DNA of 64,000 bases, from assembly GCF_014212135.1 (NCBI RefSeq), contig NZ_JACJVQ010000007.1:1-64000 (forward strand). The letters are read 5' to 3'. Shown here in pieces: positions 53,213 through 61,886 of the stretch. Position 1 is the first letter of the stretch; each line of letters begins with the position of its first letter. Below the pieces are notes generated by a model. It saw only the letters and a list, made by a program, of their open reading frames with translations, was not told the DNA's origin and did not search any database. Source of the DNA: Cohnella thailandensis. Lineage in GTDB: Bacteria > Bacillota > Bacilli > Paenibacillales > Paenibacillaceae. The position numbers and the translations under genes were made by a program.

Positions 53213-53249
53213 AATTCTTGTCCGCAAATTTCATTCGTTTTTGCGCAAA

Positions 53250-53349
53250 TTACAGGCTCATCGACTTGATCGGCGCGGATCCCTTCGATTGCGGAACGAT
53301 TCCGCGTTCGGCGGAGAAATCCAGCATCTCTTGAGTCTCCCCCCTCGAA
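53250..53349 (-). pseudogene. Remnant of a zinc alcohol dehydrogenase C-terminus
   Basis: Immediately after the GH127 stop the minus strand encodes GETQEMLDFSAERGIVPQ, then after a shift of frame IRADQVDEP. Together these match the C-terminal end of YahK-like zinc alcohol dehydrogenases (E/QEMLDFAAEHxIV then IRADQxNEA). The rest of the gene is missing and the frame is broken, so it is a decayed fragment of roughly 30 codons. Confidence 0.55.
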
Positions 53350-55287
53350 TCAATACCTTAGCCAAACGCTCATTTCGCCAGGCTCGCGGTTGCCCCACAA
53401 GTAATACGGAATCGCCTTGAAGCGAACCTCTTTGCTCCGCTTGTTCAAAGGACGGTACGGACGATCTTCTTCCCATCCGGAATTCTCGGCGACGACTCCG
53501 TTCCCTTCGATAACGACGCAGCCTCCGAGAAGATCGGAGACCGCCCGTTCGGCCAAGCGCGGCTCCTCCGCCAAGGAGAGCGAGGAGAGCGGCTTGCCGT
53601 TATCGGCCTCCTCCACGCAGTAGACGAGCGGCCCACGCTGAATCGCGGCTCTGCCCGCGTCCGCGCGGATCCGAGGATGGGCGGCGATCAGCTTCGTCTC
53701 GATCGGCAGAAGCCATTCGACCGTATCGCCGTCTCCCCAGAGGCGTTCTACCTTCGCATACCCTTTTTCCACTCTGTAATCCACGGCCTCTCCGTTCACC
53801 TTCAGCGCCGGGCGTCCCTCTTGGAACCAATTCGGCACCCGCAGGGCCAGCTCGAACGAGACCCCATCGCCGCATTCGGGAACCGCTACGGAGAATTCCA
53901 CCCGGCCGTTCCACGGAAGCTCCGACTTCTGGCTTAGCTTGACCGCCCGGCCGGCCGCCTCGAACGAAAGTTCGCTCCCGATGAACAGATGGGCGTACAC
54001 CGTCCGGCCGTCCTCGGAAACGTCGTAAATGTAGTCGTTCAGCGATCCGATCAAGCGAGCGACGTTCGGCGGGCAGCAGGAGCAGCCGAACCACTTCTGC
54101 CGGACCGGCTTGACGTGGAACCTGTCCGGATTTTTGGCGCTGGCCTCCGGCCACACCTCGAGCGGGTTCACGTAGAAGAAGTGCTTCCCGTCCTTCGCCA
54201 TGCTTCCGAGCACGTTGTTGTACAGGGCCCGCTCCATCACGTCCGCGTATTCGCTCTTCGCTTCCAGCTGCAGCATCCGCCGCGCCCAGAAAATCAAGCC
54301 GATCGAGGCGCACGTCTCCGCATAAACGGTGTCGTTGGGAAGATCGTAATCGAAGGTGAACGCTTCTCCCAAGTGCGTCGCGCCGATTCCCCCGGTAATG
54401 TACATCTGCTTGCCGGTCGTATTCGCCCATAGCCGCTCGCAGGCTTCGCGCAGCTTGGCGTCCCCGGTCAGCCTGGCGAGGTCGGCCATCGCCGTGTACA
54501 GGTAGACGGCCCGAACGGAATGCCCGACGGCGACCGGCTGCTCCCGTACGGGAAGATGGCTCTGGTAAACCTCGAGATTAGGTTCTCCCTGAGCCCAGAT
54601 GTTCGTCCGGCCGCGGCGTTCCCATTCCTCGAAATAATAATTCGGCCGGCTTCCGCGCTCGTCGATGAAGTACAGGCTCAGGTTCAGATAACGCTCTTCC
54701 CCGGTGACCGAGTACAGCTTGATCAGCGCCAATTCGACCTCCGGATGGCCGCAATACGCCTTCATCTGCCCGGGCTTCGTTCCGAACAAGCTGTCGATCA
54801 GGTCGGCGAAACGGCAGGAGATATCGAGCAGCTTGCGCTTGCCCGTCGCTTGGTAATAGGCCACGGCCGCCTCGAACAAATGGCCGGCGCAATAGAGCTC
54901 ATGGGCTTCGTAGAGATTCGTCCACTCCTTGCCGGGCTCCCGGATCGTGAAGTAGGTATTCAGATACCCGTTCTCATGCTGAGCTTGCCCGATCAGGTCG
55001 ATCGCTTCGTCGGCGATTTTCTCGAGGCCCGGATCCGGATGCCGGCGCAGCGAATAAGCGACCGCCTCCAACCACTTGTAGAGATCGCTATCCTGGAAAA
55101 TCCAACCGCCGAATTCCCCTTCCTCCAAGCCGGCGGCAATCCGGAAGTTCTTGATGGAATGGCTCGGCTCGGCATCCTCGATCCGGTCGTTCAGGGCTTC
55201 CCATTGATAAGGGATAACCGTTCGGCGGACGAGCTCCGAGTATTCGTTCCAGAAGTCGTCTTGAATATGAATCTGCGTATTCCGCAT
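53350..55287 (-). CDS. GH127 beta-L-arabinofuranosidase-like enzyme (645 aa)
   Basis: Glycoside hydrolase family 127 (DUF1680) enzyme that releases beta-L-arabinofuranose. Key residues keep the spacing of Bifidobacterium HypBA1: Glu308 (GEAFT, like Glu322), Glu324 and Cys326 (ETC, like Glu338/Cys340) and Cys404-Cys405 in FGCSCCPP (like Cys417/Cys418, nucleophile and zinc ligands). No signal peptide is present, so it cleaves imported arabinooligosaccharides. GGGGGA precedes the ATG. It diverges from an AraC gene and is transcribed separately from the transporter operon downstream. Confidence 0.92.
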   Translation of the reverse strand: MRNTQIHIQDDFWNEYSELVRRTVIPYQWEALNDRIEDAEPSHSIKNFRIAAGLEEGEFGGWIFQDSDLYKWLEAVAYSLRRHPDPGLEKIADEAIDLIGQAQHENGYLNTYFTIREPGKEWTNLYEAHELYCAGHLFEAAVAYYQATGKRKLLDISCRFADLIDSLFGTKPGQMKAYCGHPEVELALIKLYSVTGEERYLNLSLYFIDERGSRPNYYFEEWERRGRTNIWAQGEPNLEVYQSHLPVREQPVAVGHSVRAVYLYTAMADLARLTGDAKLREACERLWANTTGKQMYITGGIGATHLGEAFTFDYDLPNDTVYAETCASIGLIFWARRMLQLEAKSEYADVMERALYNNVLGSMAKDGKHFFYVNPLEVWPEASAKNPDRFHVKPVRQKWFGCSCCPPNVARLIGSLNDYIYDVSEDGRTVYAHLFIGSELSFEAAGRAVKLSQKSELPWNGRVEFSVAVPECGDGVSFELALRVPNWFQEGRPALKVNGEAVDYRVEKGYAKVERLWGDGDTVEWLLPIETKLIAAHPRIRADAGRAAIQRGPLVYCVEEADNGKPLSSLSLAEEPRLAERAVSDLLGGCVVIEGNGVVAENSGWEEDRPYRPLNKRSKEVRFKAIPYYLWGNREPGEMSVWLRY

Positions 55288-55416
55288 AATAATCCCCCTC
55301 GAAACGATAAAAATTGACTCTCATCACGTTCGAGTATATGCTTTTTCTGCAAGGCCGGACAGAAACGGATTGAACTTTTTTCTATAAAAAACAACACAGT
55401 TGGACGTGAGAAAATC

Positions 55417-56277
55417 TTGAGCGAGGATACCATCATCGAACTGCAGACGCCACCCCTTCCCTACTATTGGGAATCCGGCCGTTCGGACTTCCAAGCCGGC
55501 GACCGCCATCCGAACCGGAGAAACCTCGGCCTGTTCGATCTGTTGATCGTGGCCGAGGGCGAGCTGCATATCGGGGAGAACGGCCGGGAATGGACGCTTG
55601 GCCTAGGAGACGCCTTATTGCTGATGCCGGACGGCGAGCATTATTCGGTCAAGCCCTGCGAGACCCAGACGACGTTCTATTGGGTTCACTTCGAGCATTC
55701 CGCCTGGCAGCAGGGAGCGCGCTTCCCAAGGGCGGAAGGAAGCGTCGTGAATTCCCCCTTCGCCAACCCGCATGCGGTTCGAGTCCCCAAGCAGATCGCG
55801 CTTCCCGCTCCCGACATCGCGTTCGATCTGATGCGGCAGCTCTTGGAGCTGCCCGTCGGCGATTCTTTCTGGGAGGAGCAGAGTCTGCTCGCGCAGCTCC
55901 TCGCCTTGCTGGAGAAGGCAAGATCGGGAGACAACGGCAAGCCGGGCAACCGCCTGGCCGAGAGGGCCGCCGCTTACATCCAGCACCATTACCGGGAGGA
56001 CATCACGAACGAGACGCTGGCGGAAGCGTTGCATTTCCACCCGAACTATATCGTTCGCAGCATGAAGAAGAAATACGGAGCGACGCCCAGCCATTACTTG
56101 CTCGAATTCCGCTTGGAACGGGCGAAGAGGCTTCTCGTCTCCACCGAATGGCCGATCGAACGAATCGCCGACGAGGTCGGATTCCGGTACGCTCCCTATT
56201 TCTCGGCGTGCTTCAAGCGCAAGCTGGGGGTGTCCCCGCTCCGTTACCGCAAGCAGTTCAACCGAGAATGGACATGA
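55417..56277 (+). CDS. AraC-family transcriptional regulator (286 aa)
   Basis: One-component regulator with an N-terminal cupin (FDLLIVAEGELHIGENGREW and LLLMPDGEHYSVKP) and a C-terminal AraC domain (ITNETLAEALHFHPNYIVRS and IERIADEVGFRYAPYFSACF). The only suitable start is TTG 55417, with a weak site before it; starting at the next ATG would remove the cupin. It diverges from GH127 and probably controls it. Confidence 0.83.
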   Translation: MSEDTIIELQTPPLPYYWESGRSDFQAGDRHPNRRNLGLFDLLIVAEGELHIGENGREWTLGLGDALLLMPDGEHYSVKPCETQTTFYWVHFEHSAWQQGARFPRAEGSVVNSPFANPHAVRVPKQIALPAPDIAFDLMRQLLELPVGDSFWEEQSLLAQLLALLEKARSGDNGKPGNRLAERAAAYIQHHYREDITNETLAEALHFHPNYIVRSMKKKYGATPSHYLLEFRLERAKRLLVSTEWPIERIADEVGFRYAPYFSACFKRKLGVSPLRYRKQFNREWT

Positions 56278-56309
56278 CATTTGTCATATCCCCACATGAC
56301 ACTTATGAC
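56274..56309. promoter_or_regulatory. Candidate DesR binding region of the des promoter
   Basis: ATGACATTTGTCAT (56274-56287) is a palindrome; TGTCAT at 56282 and ATGACA at 56296 form another inverted pair, and ATGAC recurs at 56305. The cluster overlaps the end of the AraC gene and lies 24 bases before a TACAAT -10 box (56333-56338) that lacks a proper -35 box, as expected for an activator-dependent promoter. Confidence 0.5.
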
Positions 56310-56379
56310 TACATCCCTCCGCTTCCATTGCCTACAATGGTATAAACGCTAGCCATGTTGCCATTGGAGGGTCCGAAGG

Positions 56380-57372
56380 ATGAGCATTACGAAGCAAATG
56401 CAATTGAAGAAGGACGTTACCCCATTTGAAAATATCGATCCGAAAAAAAGCGTCAAGCAGCTGTTTACCTCCTTTGTGCCGCTGGTTTTGCTCTGGTACG
56501 GCTCCTACTTGAGCCTGTCCGTCTCTTACGTTCTCTCCTTGGCGCTAGGAGCGATCGCCGCCGGCTTCGTGATCCGTACCTTTATCATTTTCCACGACTG
56601 CTGCCATCAATCGTTCTTCAAGAATCGCAAAGCGAACAAAATCATCGGAACCATCGCCGGGGCTATCACCCTTACTCCCTACGAACAGTGGAAATACAGC
56701 CATTCCGTCCATCACGCCACGAGCAGCAATCTCGACAAACGAGGCATAGGGGACATTTGGATTCTTACCGTAGAAGAATACAACGCCGCTTCCTTCCGGA
56801 AGAAGCTTCAATACCGCATCTATCGCAATCCCCTCGTCATGTTCGGCCTTGGTCCCGTTTATGTTTTCTTGCTGCTCTATCGGTTCAATCGCCGCGGGGC
56901 GAAGCGCAAAGAAAGAATCAATACGCACGTCACCAATCTCTTGATCGCCGCCTTGTACGCCTTGCTGATCTGGCTCGTCGGCTGGCAGGCTTTCCTTCTG
57001 GTCCAAGTCCCGATCTTCTGGTTGTCCGGCGCGATGGGCATCTGGCTGTTCTACGTGCAGCATCAATTCGAGGAATCGTATTTCGAGAAGGAGGACGAGT
57101 GGAGCTACGTCCAAGCGGCCGTAGAAGGCAGTTCCTATTACAAGCTTCCGAAGCTGCTGCAGTGGTTGACGGGCAATATCGGCTTCCATCACGTCCATCA
57201 CCTGAGCCCCAAGGTGCCGAACTATCGTCTCGAAGAAGCGCATAACGCGACTCCTCCGCTTCAGAGGGCAACGACGATTACCCTTCGCACGAGCCTGGAA
57301 TCGCTTCGCTTCAAGTTGTGGGACGAGAGAAACCGGCGATTCGTTCGCTTCAAGGACGCTCGAGCCGGCTAG
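56380..57372 (+). CDS. des: Membrane acyl-lipid fatty acid desaturase (330 aa)
   Basis: Integral membrane desaturase that introduces a double bond into phospholipid acyl chains to keep membranes fluid in the cold (Delta5 in B. subtilis Des). The three diiron histidine boxes are HDCCH (72-76), HSVHH (108-112) and HHVHH (270-274). About four hydrophobic segments lie near 30-70 and 170-230. TTGGAGGG precedes the ATG. It is followed by desK and desR, exactly the B. subtilis gene order. Confidence 0.95.
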   Translation: MSITKQMQLKKDVTPFENIDPKKSVKQLFTSFVPLVLLWYGSYLSLSVSYVLSLALGAIAAGFVIRTFIIFHDCCHQSFFKNRKANKIIGTIAGAITLTPYEQWKYSHSVHHATSSNLDKRGIGDIWILTVEEYNAASFRKKLQYRIYRNPLVMFGLGPVYVFLLLYRFNRRGAKRKERINTHVTNLLIAALYALLIWLVGWQAFLLVQVPIFWLSGAMGIWLFYVQHQFEESYFEKEDEWSYVQAAVEGSSYYKLPKLLQWLTGNIGFHHVHHLSPKVPNYRLEEAHNATPPLQRATTITLRTSLESLRFKLWDERNRRFVRFKDARAG

Positions 57373-57421
57373 GCCGATATGCTATGATAGAAGGAAGTCG
57401 GAGCGCCGCAGGAGGACGAAG

Positions 57422-58561
57422 TTGAACAAGTGGTACCACATTTTCCAGAGGAATACGGGCCTTAACCCTTACGTTTGGCTCGTTTTCTGCATCCTGCCGT
57501 TCTATTTTATTTTCCGCTCTTCCCACACTCCCCAGGTCGTTACCGGCATTATCCTGGTGGTTCTGTTTTTTATCTGTTATCGGCTCGCGTTCATCTCCAA
57601 GGGCTGGAAGGTTTATTTCTGGACCAGCGTGCAGCTCTTGATTACCATCATCATGTCCTTATGGTTCGATTATGTCTATTTTGCGTTGTTTCTCGCATAC
57701 TTTATAGGCAATATCGGGAATCGCGCCGGATTCCTGACGATGTACGTCATCCACTTGGTGAGCACCTTCGTCACGATGAATTACGGTCTCGCCTCCTCCA
57801 AGCCGGTGTTTATCACGCAGTTCCCGTTTATTTTTATCAACCTTCTGGTCGTCATCCTGCTTCCGTTCAACATCTATAACCGCAACAAGCAGGGCAAGCT
57901 GGAAGATCAGCTGGAGGACGCGAACAAGAGGATCTCCGAGCTGATGGTCATGGAGGAGCGGCAGCGGATCGCGCGGGACTTGCACGACACCCTCGGACAG
58001 AAGCTTTCTCTCATCGGACTCAAGAGCGATCTGGCGGGGAAGCTCGCCCACTCCAACCCGGATCAGGCCAGAATGGAGATGAAAGAGGTCCAGCAGACGG
58101 CCCGGGTCGCGCTGAAGGAGGTCCGGGAGATCGTCACCGAGATGCGGGGAACCAAGCTCGAGGACGAGATTCATCATGTCAGGCAGATCTTGAACGCCGC
58201 CCGGATCGAAGCTCGCATCGAGAGCGACGACGACATAACGGCCGTTCCGCTGCTGACGGAAAACGTGCTGAGCATGTGTCTCAAAGAAGCGGTGACCAAC
58301 GTGGTGAAGCACAGCAAGGCGACGAGTTGCCGGATCCGCATCGAGCGGAGCGCCAACCATCTGACGATCGTCGTCCAAGATAACGGCTCCGGCGTCCAAG
58401 GGAACCTCTTCGCCTTCAGGGGCAGCGGAATTCGCGGCATAAGGGAGCGGCTGGAGTTCGTGAACGGCACCTTGGAGCTTCAATCCGGCCAGGGCTTGAC
58501 TCTCATCATGCAGGTGCCTATCGTATTTAATCAAAGCCAAGCGGGAGGCGAACAAGGATGA
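57422..58561 (+). CDS. desK: Membrane thermosensor histidine kinase DesK (379 aa)
   Basis: Sensor kinase that measures membrane thickness and order and controls the desaturase. The N-terminal half has about five membrane segments up to residue 152, followed by a coiled-coil linker (GKLEDQLEDANKRISELMVM). The HisKA_3 box is ERQRIARDLHDTLGQKLSLI with phospho-acceptor His188, the same number as in B. subtilis DesK. The ATPase domain has EAVTNVVKHSKA and DNGSG. It starts at TTG 57422, preceded by CAGGAGGA. Its stop overlaps desR (ATGA). Confidence 0.95.
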   Translation: MNKWYHIFQRNTGLNPYVWLVFCILPFYFIFRSSHTPQVVTGIILVVLFFICYRLAFISKGWKVYFWTSVQLLITIIMSLWFDYVYFALFLAYFIGNIGNRAGFLTMYVIHLVSTFVTMNYGLASSKPVFITQFPFIFINLLVVILLPFNIYNRNKQGKLEDQLEDANKRISELMVMEERQRIARDLHDTLGQKLSLIGLKSDLAGKLAHSNPDQARMEMKEVQQTARVALKEVREIVTEMRGTKLEDEIHHVRQILNAARIEARIESDDDITAVPLLTENVLSMCLKEAVTNVVKHSKATSCRIRIERSANHLTIVVQDNGSGVQGNLFAFRGSGIRGIRERLEFVNGTLELQSGQGLTLIMQVPIVFNQSQAGGEQG

Positions 58562-59157
58562 TTCGAATCGTCATCGCGGAAGACCAACGGATGCTGCTGG
58601 GCGCGCTCGCCTCCTTGCTGGATCTGGAAGAGGATATGCAGGTCGTCGGCCGTGCGGGCAACGGCGAAGAGGCGTTGTCGCTTATCCATCTTCACAAACC
58701 GGACGTCTGCATCATGGATATCGAAATGCCCGGCAAGAGCGGCTTGGACGTCGCGGAGGAAATCAAAGGATGCGGCTGCAAGGTCATTATTCTGACCACG
58801 TTCGCCCGGTCCGGCTATTTCGAAAGGGCGCTCAAAGCCGGAGTGAGCGGCTACATGCTGAAGGACAGCCCCAGCGAAGAGCTGGCCGACTCCATCCGCA
58901 GCGTCATGGCCGGAAGGCGGATCTATGCGCCGGAGCTCGTCGACGAAGCCTACGGCACGGACAATCCCTTAACCGATCGCGAGGTAGAGGTTCTCGGCCT
59001 TATCGCCGACGGCAAGAACACCAAGGAAATCGCGAGCAAGCTCTATATCACTACGGGCACGGTCCGCAACTACATCTCCGTCATCCTCGACAAGCTGAAC
59101 GTCAGCAACCGGATCGAAGCGATCACGAGGTTTAAGGAGAAGGGTTGGTTTAAATAG
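58558..59157 (+). CDS. desR: Response regulator DesR (199 aa)
   Basis: NarL/LuxR-type response regulator partnered with DesK; in B. subtilis phospho-DesR activates des. The receiver domain has acidic Glu8-Asp9 and phospho-acceptor Asp54 (CIMDIEMPGKSG), and the LuxR HTH is LTDREVEVLGLIADGKNTKE to YITTGTVRNYISVILDKLNV. Translation overlaps desK by four bases. The adjacent palindromic elements upstream of des are its probable targets. Confidence 0.95.
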   Translation: MIRIVIAEDQRMLLGALASLLDLEEDMQVVGRAGNGEEALSLIHLHKPDVCIMDIEMPGKSGLDVAEEIKGCGCKVIILTTFARSGYFERALKAGVSGYMLKDSPSEELADSIRSVMAGRRIYAPELVDEAYGTDNPLTDREVEVLGLIADGKNTKEIASKLYITTGTVRNYISVILDKLNVSNRIEAITRFKEKGWFK

Positions 59158-59166
59158 AAGGTCGCG

Positions 59167-59200
59167 GAAGAAGGCATTGTCGAGACGGCTTGCCTTCTTC
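59167..59200 (+). terminator. Terminator of the des operon
   Basis: GAAGAAGGCA at 59167-59176 pairs with TGCCTTCTTC at 59191-59200, followed by TTCC. It lies 10 bases after the desR stop. Confidence 0.65.
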
Positions 59201-59267
59201 TTCCATTATCCAATCCTCTTGCCTAAACTCCCCTCCTTCACTCTCGACCCCTTCCCGTAGATGCTCT

Positions 59268-60125
59268 TCATTTCGGACTCCTATTTATGACGGATAGCGG
59301 CGGAAAGCCGAAGTGTTTTTTGAATTGATGGGAGAAGGCGAACGCATCGCTGTAGCCAAGTCGTTCCGCGACTTGCGTGACGGTTTGGCCCGACTGTTCC
59401 AGATCCCGATGGGCTTTGTCCATCTGCGCGGACAGATGATATTCCTTAGGCGAATAGCCGACCTCGGACTTGAACAGCTTCTGCAAATAACGAACGGACA
59501 TGCCGACGTGGTCGGCGACGTCGCGAATGCTGATTTTCTCGTCCAATCGCTCTTCGATATACTGCTTGGCCAGCTGCACCTTGGACTCGAACTTCTCCGA
59601 ACCGACGTTCTTGCGCAGCAGCATCAGATACAATTCATTTAGAATCTGCTGCACGCTTACCGAAGCTGTCAGCTTGATGTCCGGCTCGTAATCTCCGTGA
59701 TAGAGACTATGAATGTGATAAGTCAGCGTATCGTAATAACGATGGTCGGGCACCTTGACATAGCAATAGAATGGCGACGGGGCTCGGAACGTCTCCCGTT
59801 CGTTATCGCGGCGATAAAGACCGAATCGGAGTCCGTGGATGACAAGCGGATTGTCCAGTTCATGACTGGACCAGTATGGGTACCTGTCGCTGATGAACGC
59901 GAGGCTTCCCCGGCGCAGCGGGATGACGGTCCCGTCTTCCATCGTATACCGCCCTTCTCCTCCCCGAACGTACAGGATATGCATATCCTCTTGAACCTGC
60001 AGGCCGCTCTTCCATCCGGGATAGACGGGGAAGCGGAAGCTTCCGTGCAACCGGATGACGTATTCATTCGATAACCGGCCGATCATATAGCGAAGATTGT
60101 CAATCGCACCATCGCTCTTCAACAT
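59268..60125 (-). CDS. AraC-family transcriptional regulator (285 aa)
   Basis: One-component regulator with an N-terminal cupin domain (DMHILYVRGGEGRYTMEDGT and IPLRRGSLAFISDRYPYWSS) and an AraC domain (ISIRDVADHVGMSVRYLQKL and VTQVAERLGYSDAFAFSHQF). GGGGGG lies 9 bases before the ATG at 60125. It diverges from the sulfatase gene across a 155-base AT-rich interval and is its likely regulator, probably responding to the sulfated compound. Confidence 0.9.
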   Translation of the reverse strand: MLKSDGAIDNLRYMIGRLSNEYVIRLHGSFRFPVYPGWKSGLQVQEDMHILYVRGGEGRYTMEDGTVIPLRRGSLAFISDRYPYWSSHELDNPLVIHGLRFGLYRRDNERETFRAPSPFYCYVKVPDHRYYDTLTYHIHSLYHGDYEPDIKLTASVSVQQILNELYLMLLRKNVGSEKFESKVQLAKQYIEERLDEKISIRDVADHVGMSVRYLQKLFKSEVGYSPKEYHLSAQMDKAHRDLEQSGQTVTQVAERLGYSDAFAFSHQFKKHFGFPPLSVINRSPK

Positions 60126-60280
60126 CGCATGATGCCCCCCTTCCTTGATGGATATACAGTTCGTATTATAACATGAATATATCGTTTATCGACATGTACC
60201 TCTTTATTTTATTTGGTTAATATAAATATCGATCAGTAGAATTATTGCGCATTTTCGCATACAAGGGAGTGTAAACGGTC

Positions 60281-61741
60281 ATGAAGGCCATTATGGTCAT
60301 GTTCGATTCGTTGAATCGATTATTCTTGCCGAATTACGGCTGCGATTGGACCAAGGCTCCTAATTTCGAGAGGTTGGCGGCCCGAACGGTCACTTTCGAT
60401 ACGGCGTACGTCGGCAGCATGGCTTGCATGCCGGCTCGCCGAGAGCTTCATACGGGACGTCACAACTTCCTCCATCGAAGCTGGAGCCCGATCGAGCCGT
60501 TCGACGATTCGATGCCGGAGCTTCTGAAGGAGAACGGCGTCTACTCGCACTTGGTGACGGATCACCAGCATTATTGGGAAGACGGCGGCGGAACTTACCA
60601 TACGCGATACAGCTCTCATGAGCTTATCAGAGGGCAGGAAGGCGATCCATGGAAGGGCGAAGTCCAGGATCCGGAGGTGCCCGAGCATCTCGGTCAATCC
60701 AAGCGCCAGGATCTCATTAACCGGAAGTACATCCGGCGCCAAGAGGACATGCCGCAAGCTCGAACGTTCGAGCTCGGACTCGAATTCATCGAGAAGAACA
60801 AGGACGAAGACAACTGGTTCCTCCAGATCGAGACGTTCGATCCACACGAACCGTTCTTCACGCTAGAGGAATACCAATCGCTGTATCCTCGCAAGACGTC
60901 CGGTCCCGCGTTCGATTGGCCGACTTATCAATCGGTAGACGAGCGCGAGAGGCCCTACGTAGAGCATGTTCGCTCGTTATACGCAGCCTTGCTCACCATG
61001 TGCGACCATTACTTGGGCCAAGTGCTCGATACGATGGACAAGCACGATCTGTGGAAGGATACGATGCTGATCGTCAACACGGACCATGGATTCCTTCTTG
61101 GCGAGCACGATTGGTGGGCCAAGTGCATCATGCCTTTCTACGAGGAAGTCGCGCACATTCCGCTATTCGTGTGGGATCCGAGGCTTGGCGTGCGGGGCGA
61201 GCGCCGGGATGCGCTCGTCTCGACCGTTGACCTTGCTCCGACGCTGCTCGAATTTTTCCAGGTCGAGATTCCGAAGGACATGCAGGGGAGTAGCTTGAAG
61301 CCGGTCATCGAGAACGACCGCGCGACCCGGGAGGGTCTCCTCTTCGGCATCCACGGCGGTCACGTCAACTGCACGGACGGCCGTTATGTCTATATGAGAG
61401 CGCCTCAGGCTCCGGACAATTCGCCGCTGTACGAATATACGCTGATGCCGACGCATATGCGAAGCCGCTTCGCTCCCGAGGAGCTTCGAACCTTAGCCTT
61501 GGCGGAGCCCTTCTCGTTCACGAAAGGCTGCAGCGTAATGAAAATAAAAGCTCGACCCGACATGTCCCACGGCGCTCATCGGTTCGGCACTCTGCTGTTC
61601 GACGTCGTTAACGATCCCGGGCAGATCGCGCCTCTGGCAGACAAGGAACTGGAAAGCCGGTTCGAGCGGCTATTGATCCGATTGATGAAGGAGAACGATG
61701 CTCCTCCGGAGCAATATGCAAGATTGGGACTGCTCCCGTAG
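60281..61741 (+). CDS. Type I (formylglycine-dependent) sulfatase (486 aa)
   Basis: Sulfate ester hydrolase of the alkaline phosphatase superfamily. The active-site motif is C-M-P-A-R (Cys49 to Arg53) in SMACMPARRELHTGR; Cys49 must be converted to formylglycine. Metal-ligand regions are MFDSLNR at the N-terminus and NTDHGFLLGEHDWWAKC (about 266-282), with HEPFF and the catalytic Lys/His region between. There is no signal peptide, so it should act in the cytoplasm. AAGGGAG precedes the ATG. A formylglycine-generating enzyme is encoded just downstream. The substrate is unknown. Confidence 0.92.
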   Translation: MKAIMVMFDSLNRLFLPNYGCDWTKAPNFERLAARTVTFDTAYVGSMACMPARRELHTGRHNFLHRSWSPIEPFDDSMPELLKENGVYSHLVTDHQHYWEDGGGTYHTRYSSHELIRGQEGDPWKGEVQDPEVPEHLGQSKRQDLINRKYIRRQEDMPQARTFELGLEFIEKNKDEDNWFLQIETFDPHEPFFTLEEYQSLYPRKTSGPAFDWPTYQSVDERERPYVEHVRSLYAALLTMCDHYLGQVLDTMDKHDLWKDTMLIVNTDHGFLLGEHDWWAKCIMPFYEEVAHIPLFVWDPRLGVRGERRDALVSTVDLAPTLLEFFQVEIPKDMQGSSLKPVIENDRATREGLLFGIHGGHVNCTDGRYVYMRAPQAPDNSPLYEYTLMPTHMRSRFAPEELRTLALAEPFSFTKGCSVMKIKARPDMSHGAHRFGTLLFDVVNDPGQIAPLADKELESRFERLLIRLMKENDAPPEQYARLGLLP

Positions 61742-61778
61742 CGTTATAGCGTCAATTGTTAATTGCGCTTACCAATAT

Positions 61779-61798
61779 GGCCTCCCCGGCGGGGGGCC
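61779..61798 (+). terminator. Hairpin after the sulfatase gene
   Basis: GGCCTCCCC and GGGGGGCC can form a short G-C stem about 40 bases after the sulfatase stop. It may attenuate transcription into the next gene, which seems to have its own TATACT -10-like box near 61834. Confidence 0.4.
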
Positions 61799-61886
61799 TC
61801 TCCGATTATTCCATAGCTCCATGGAACAAAAATGATATACTATTTGATAGCGAACCTGAACGTACTAGAGGAAGGAGCTTATCGGC

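Larger units (their letters stand above)
52788..53349. other. Gene-free regulatory interval with operators and a gene remnant
   Basis: It contains LacI-type operators B, C and D, a good promoter for the operon at 52787, the GH127 terminator at 53181-53212, a palindromic TTTGCGCAAA at 53240-53249 and a decayed alcohol-dehydrogenase C-terminus at about 53250-53349. Short open frames on the plus strand have no ribosome sites or recognisable products. Confidence 0.75.

Noticed and set aside
53240..53250. Palindromic TTTGCGCAAAT as a fifth LacI operator
   Set aside because: It lacks the GCGCC core of the others and lies between a gene remnant and a terminator, away from a promoter; likely chance.
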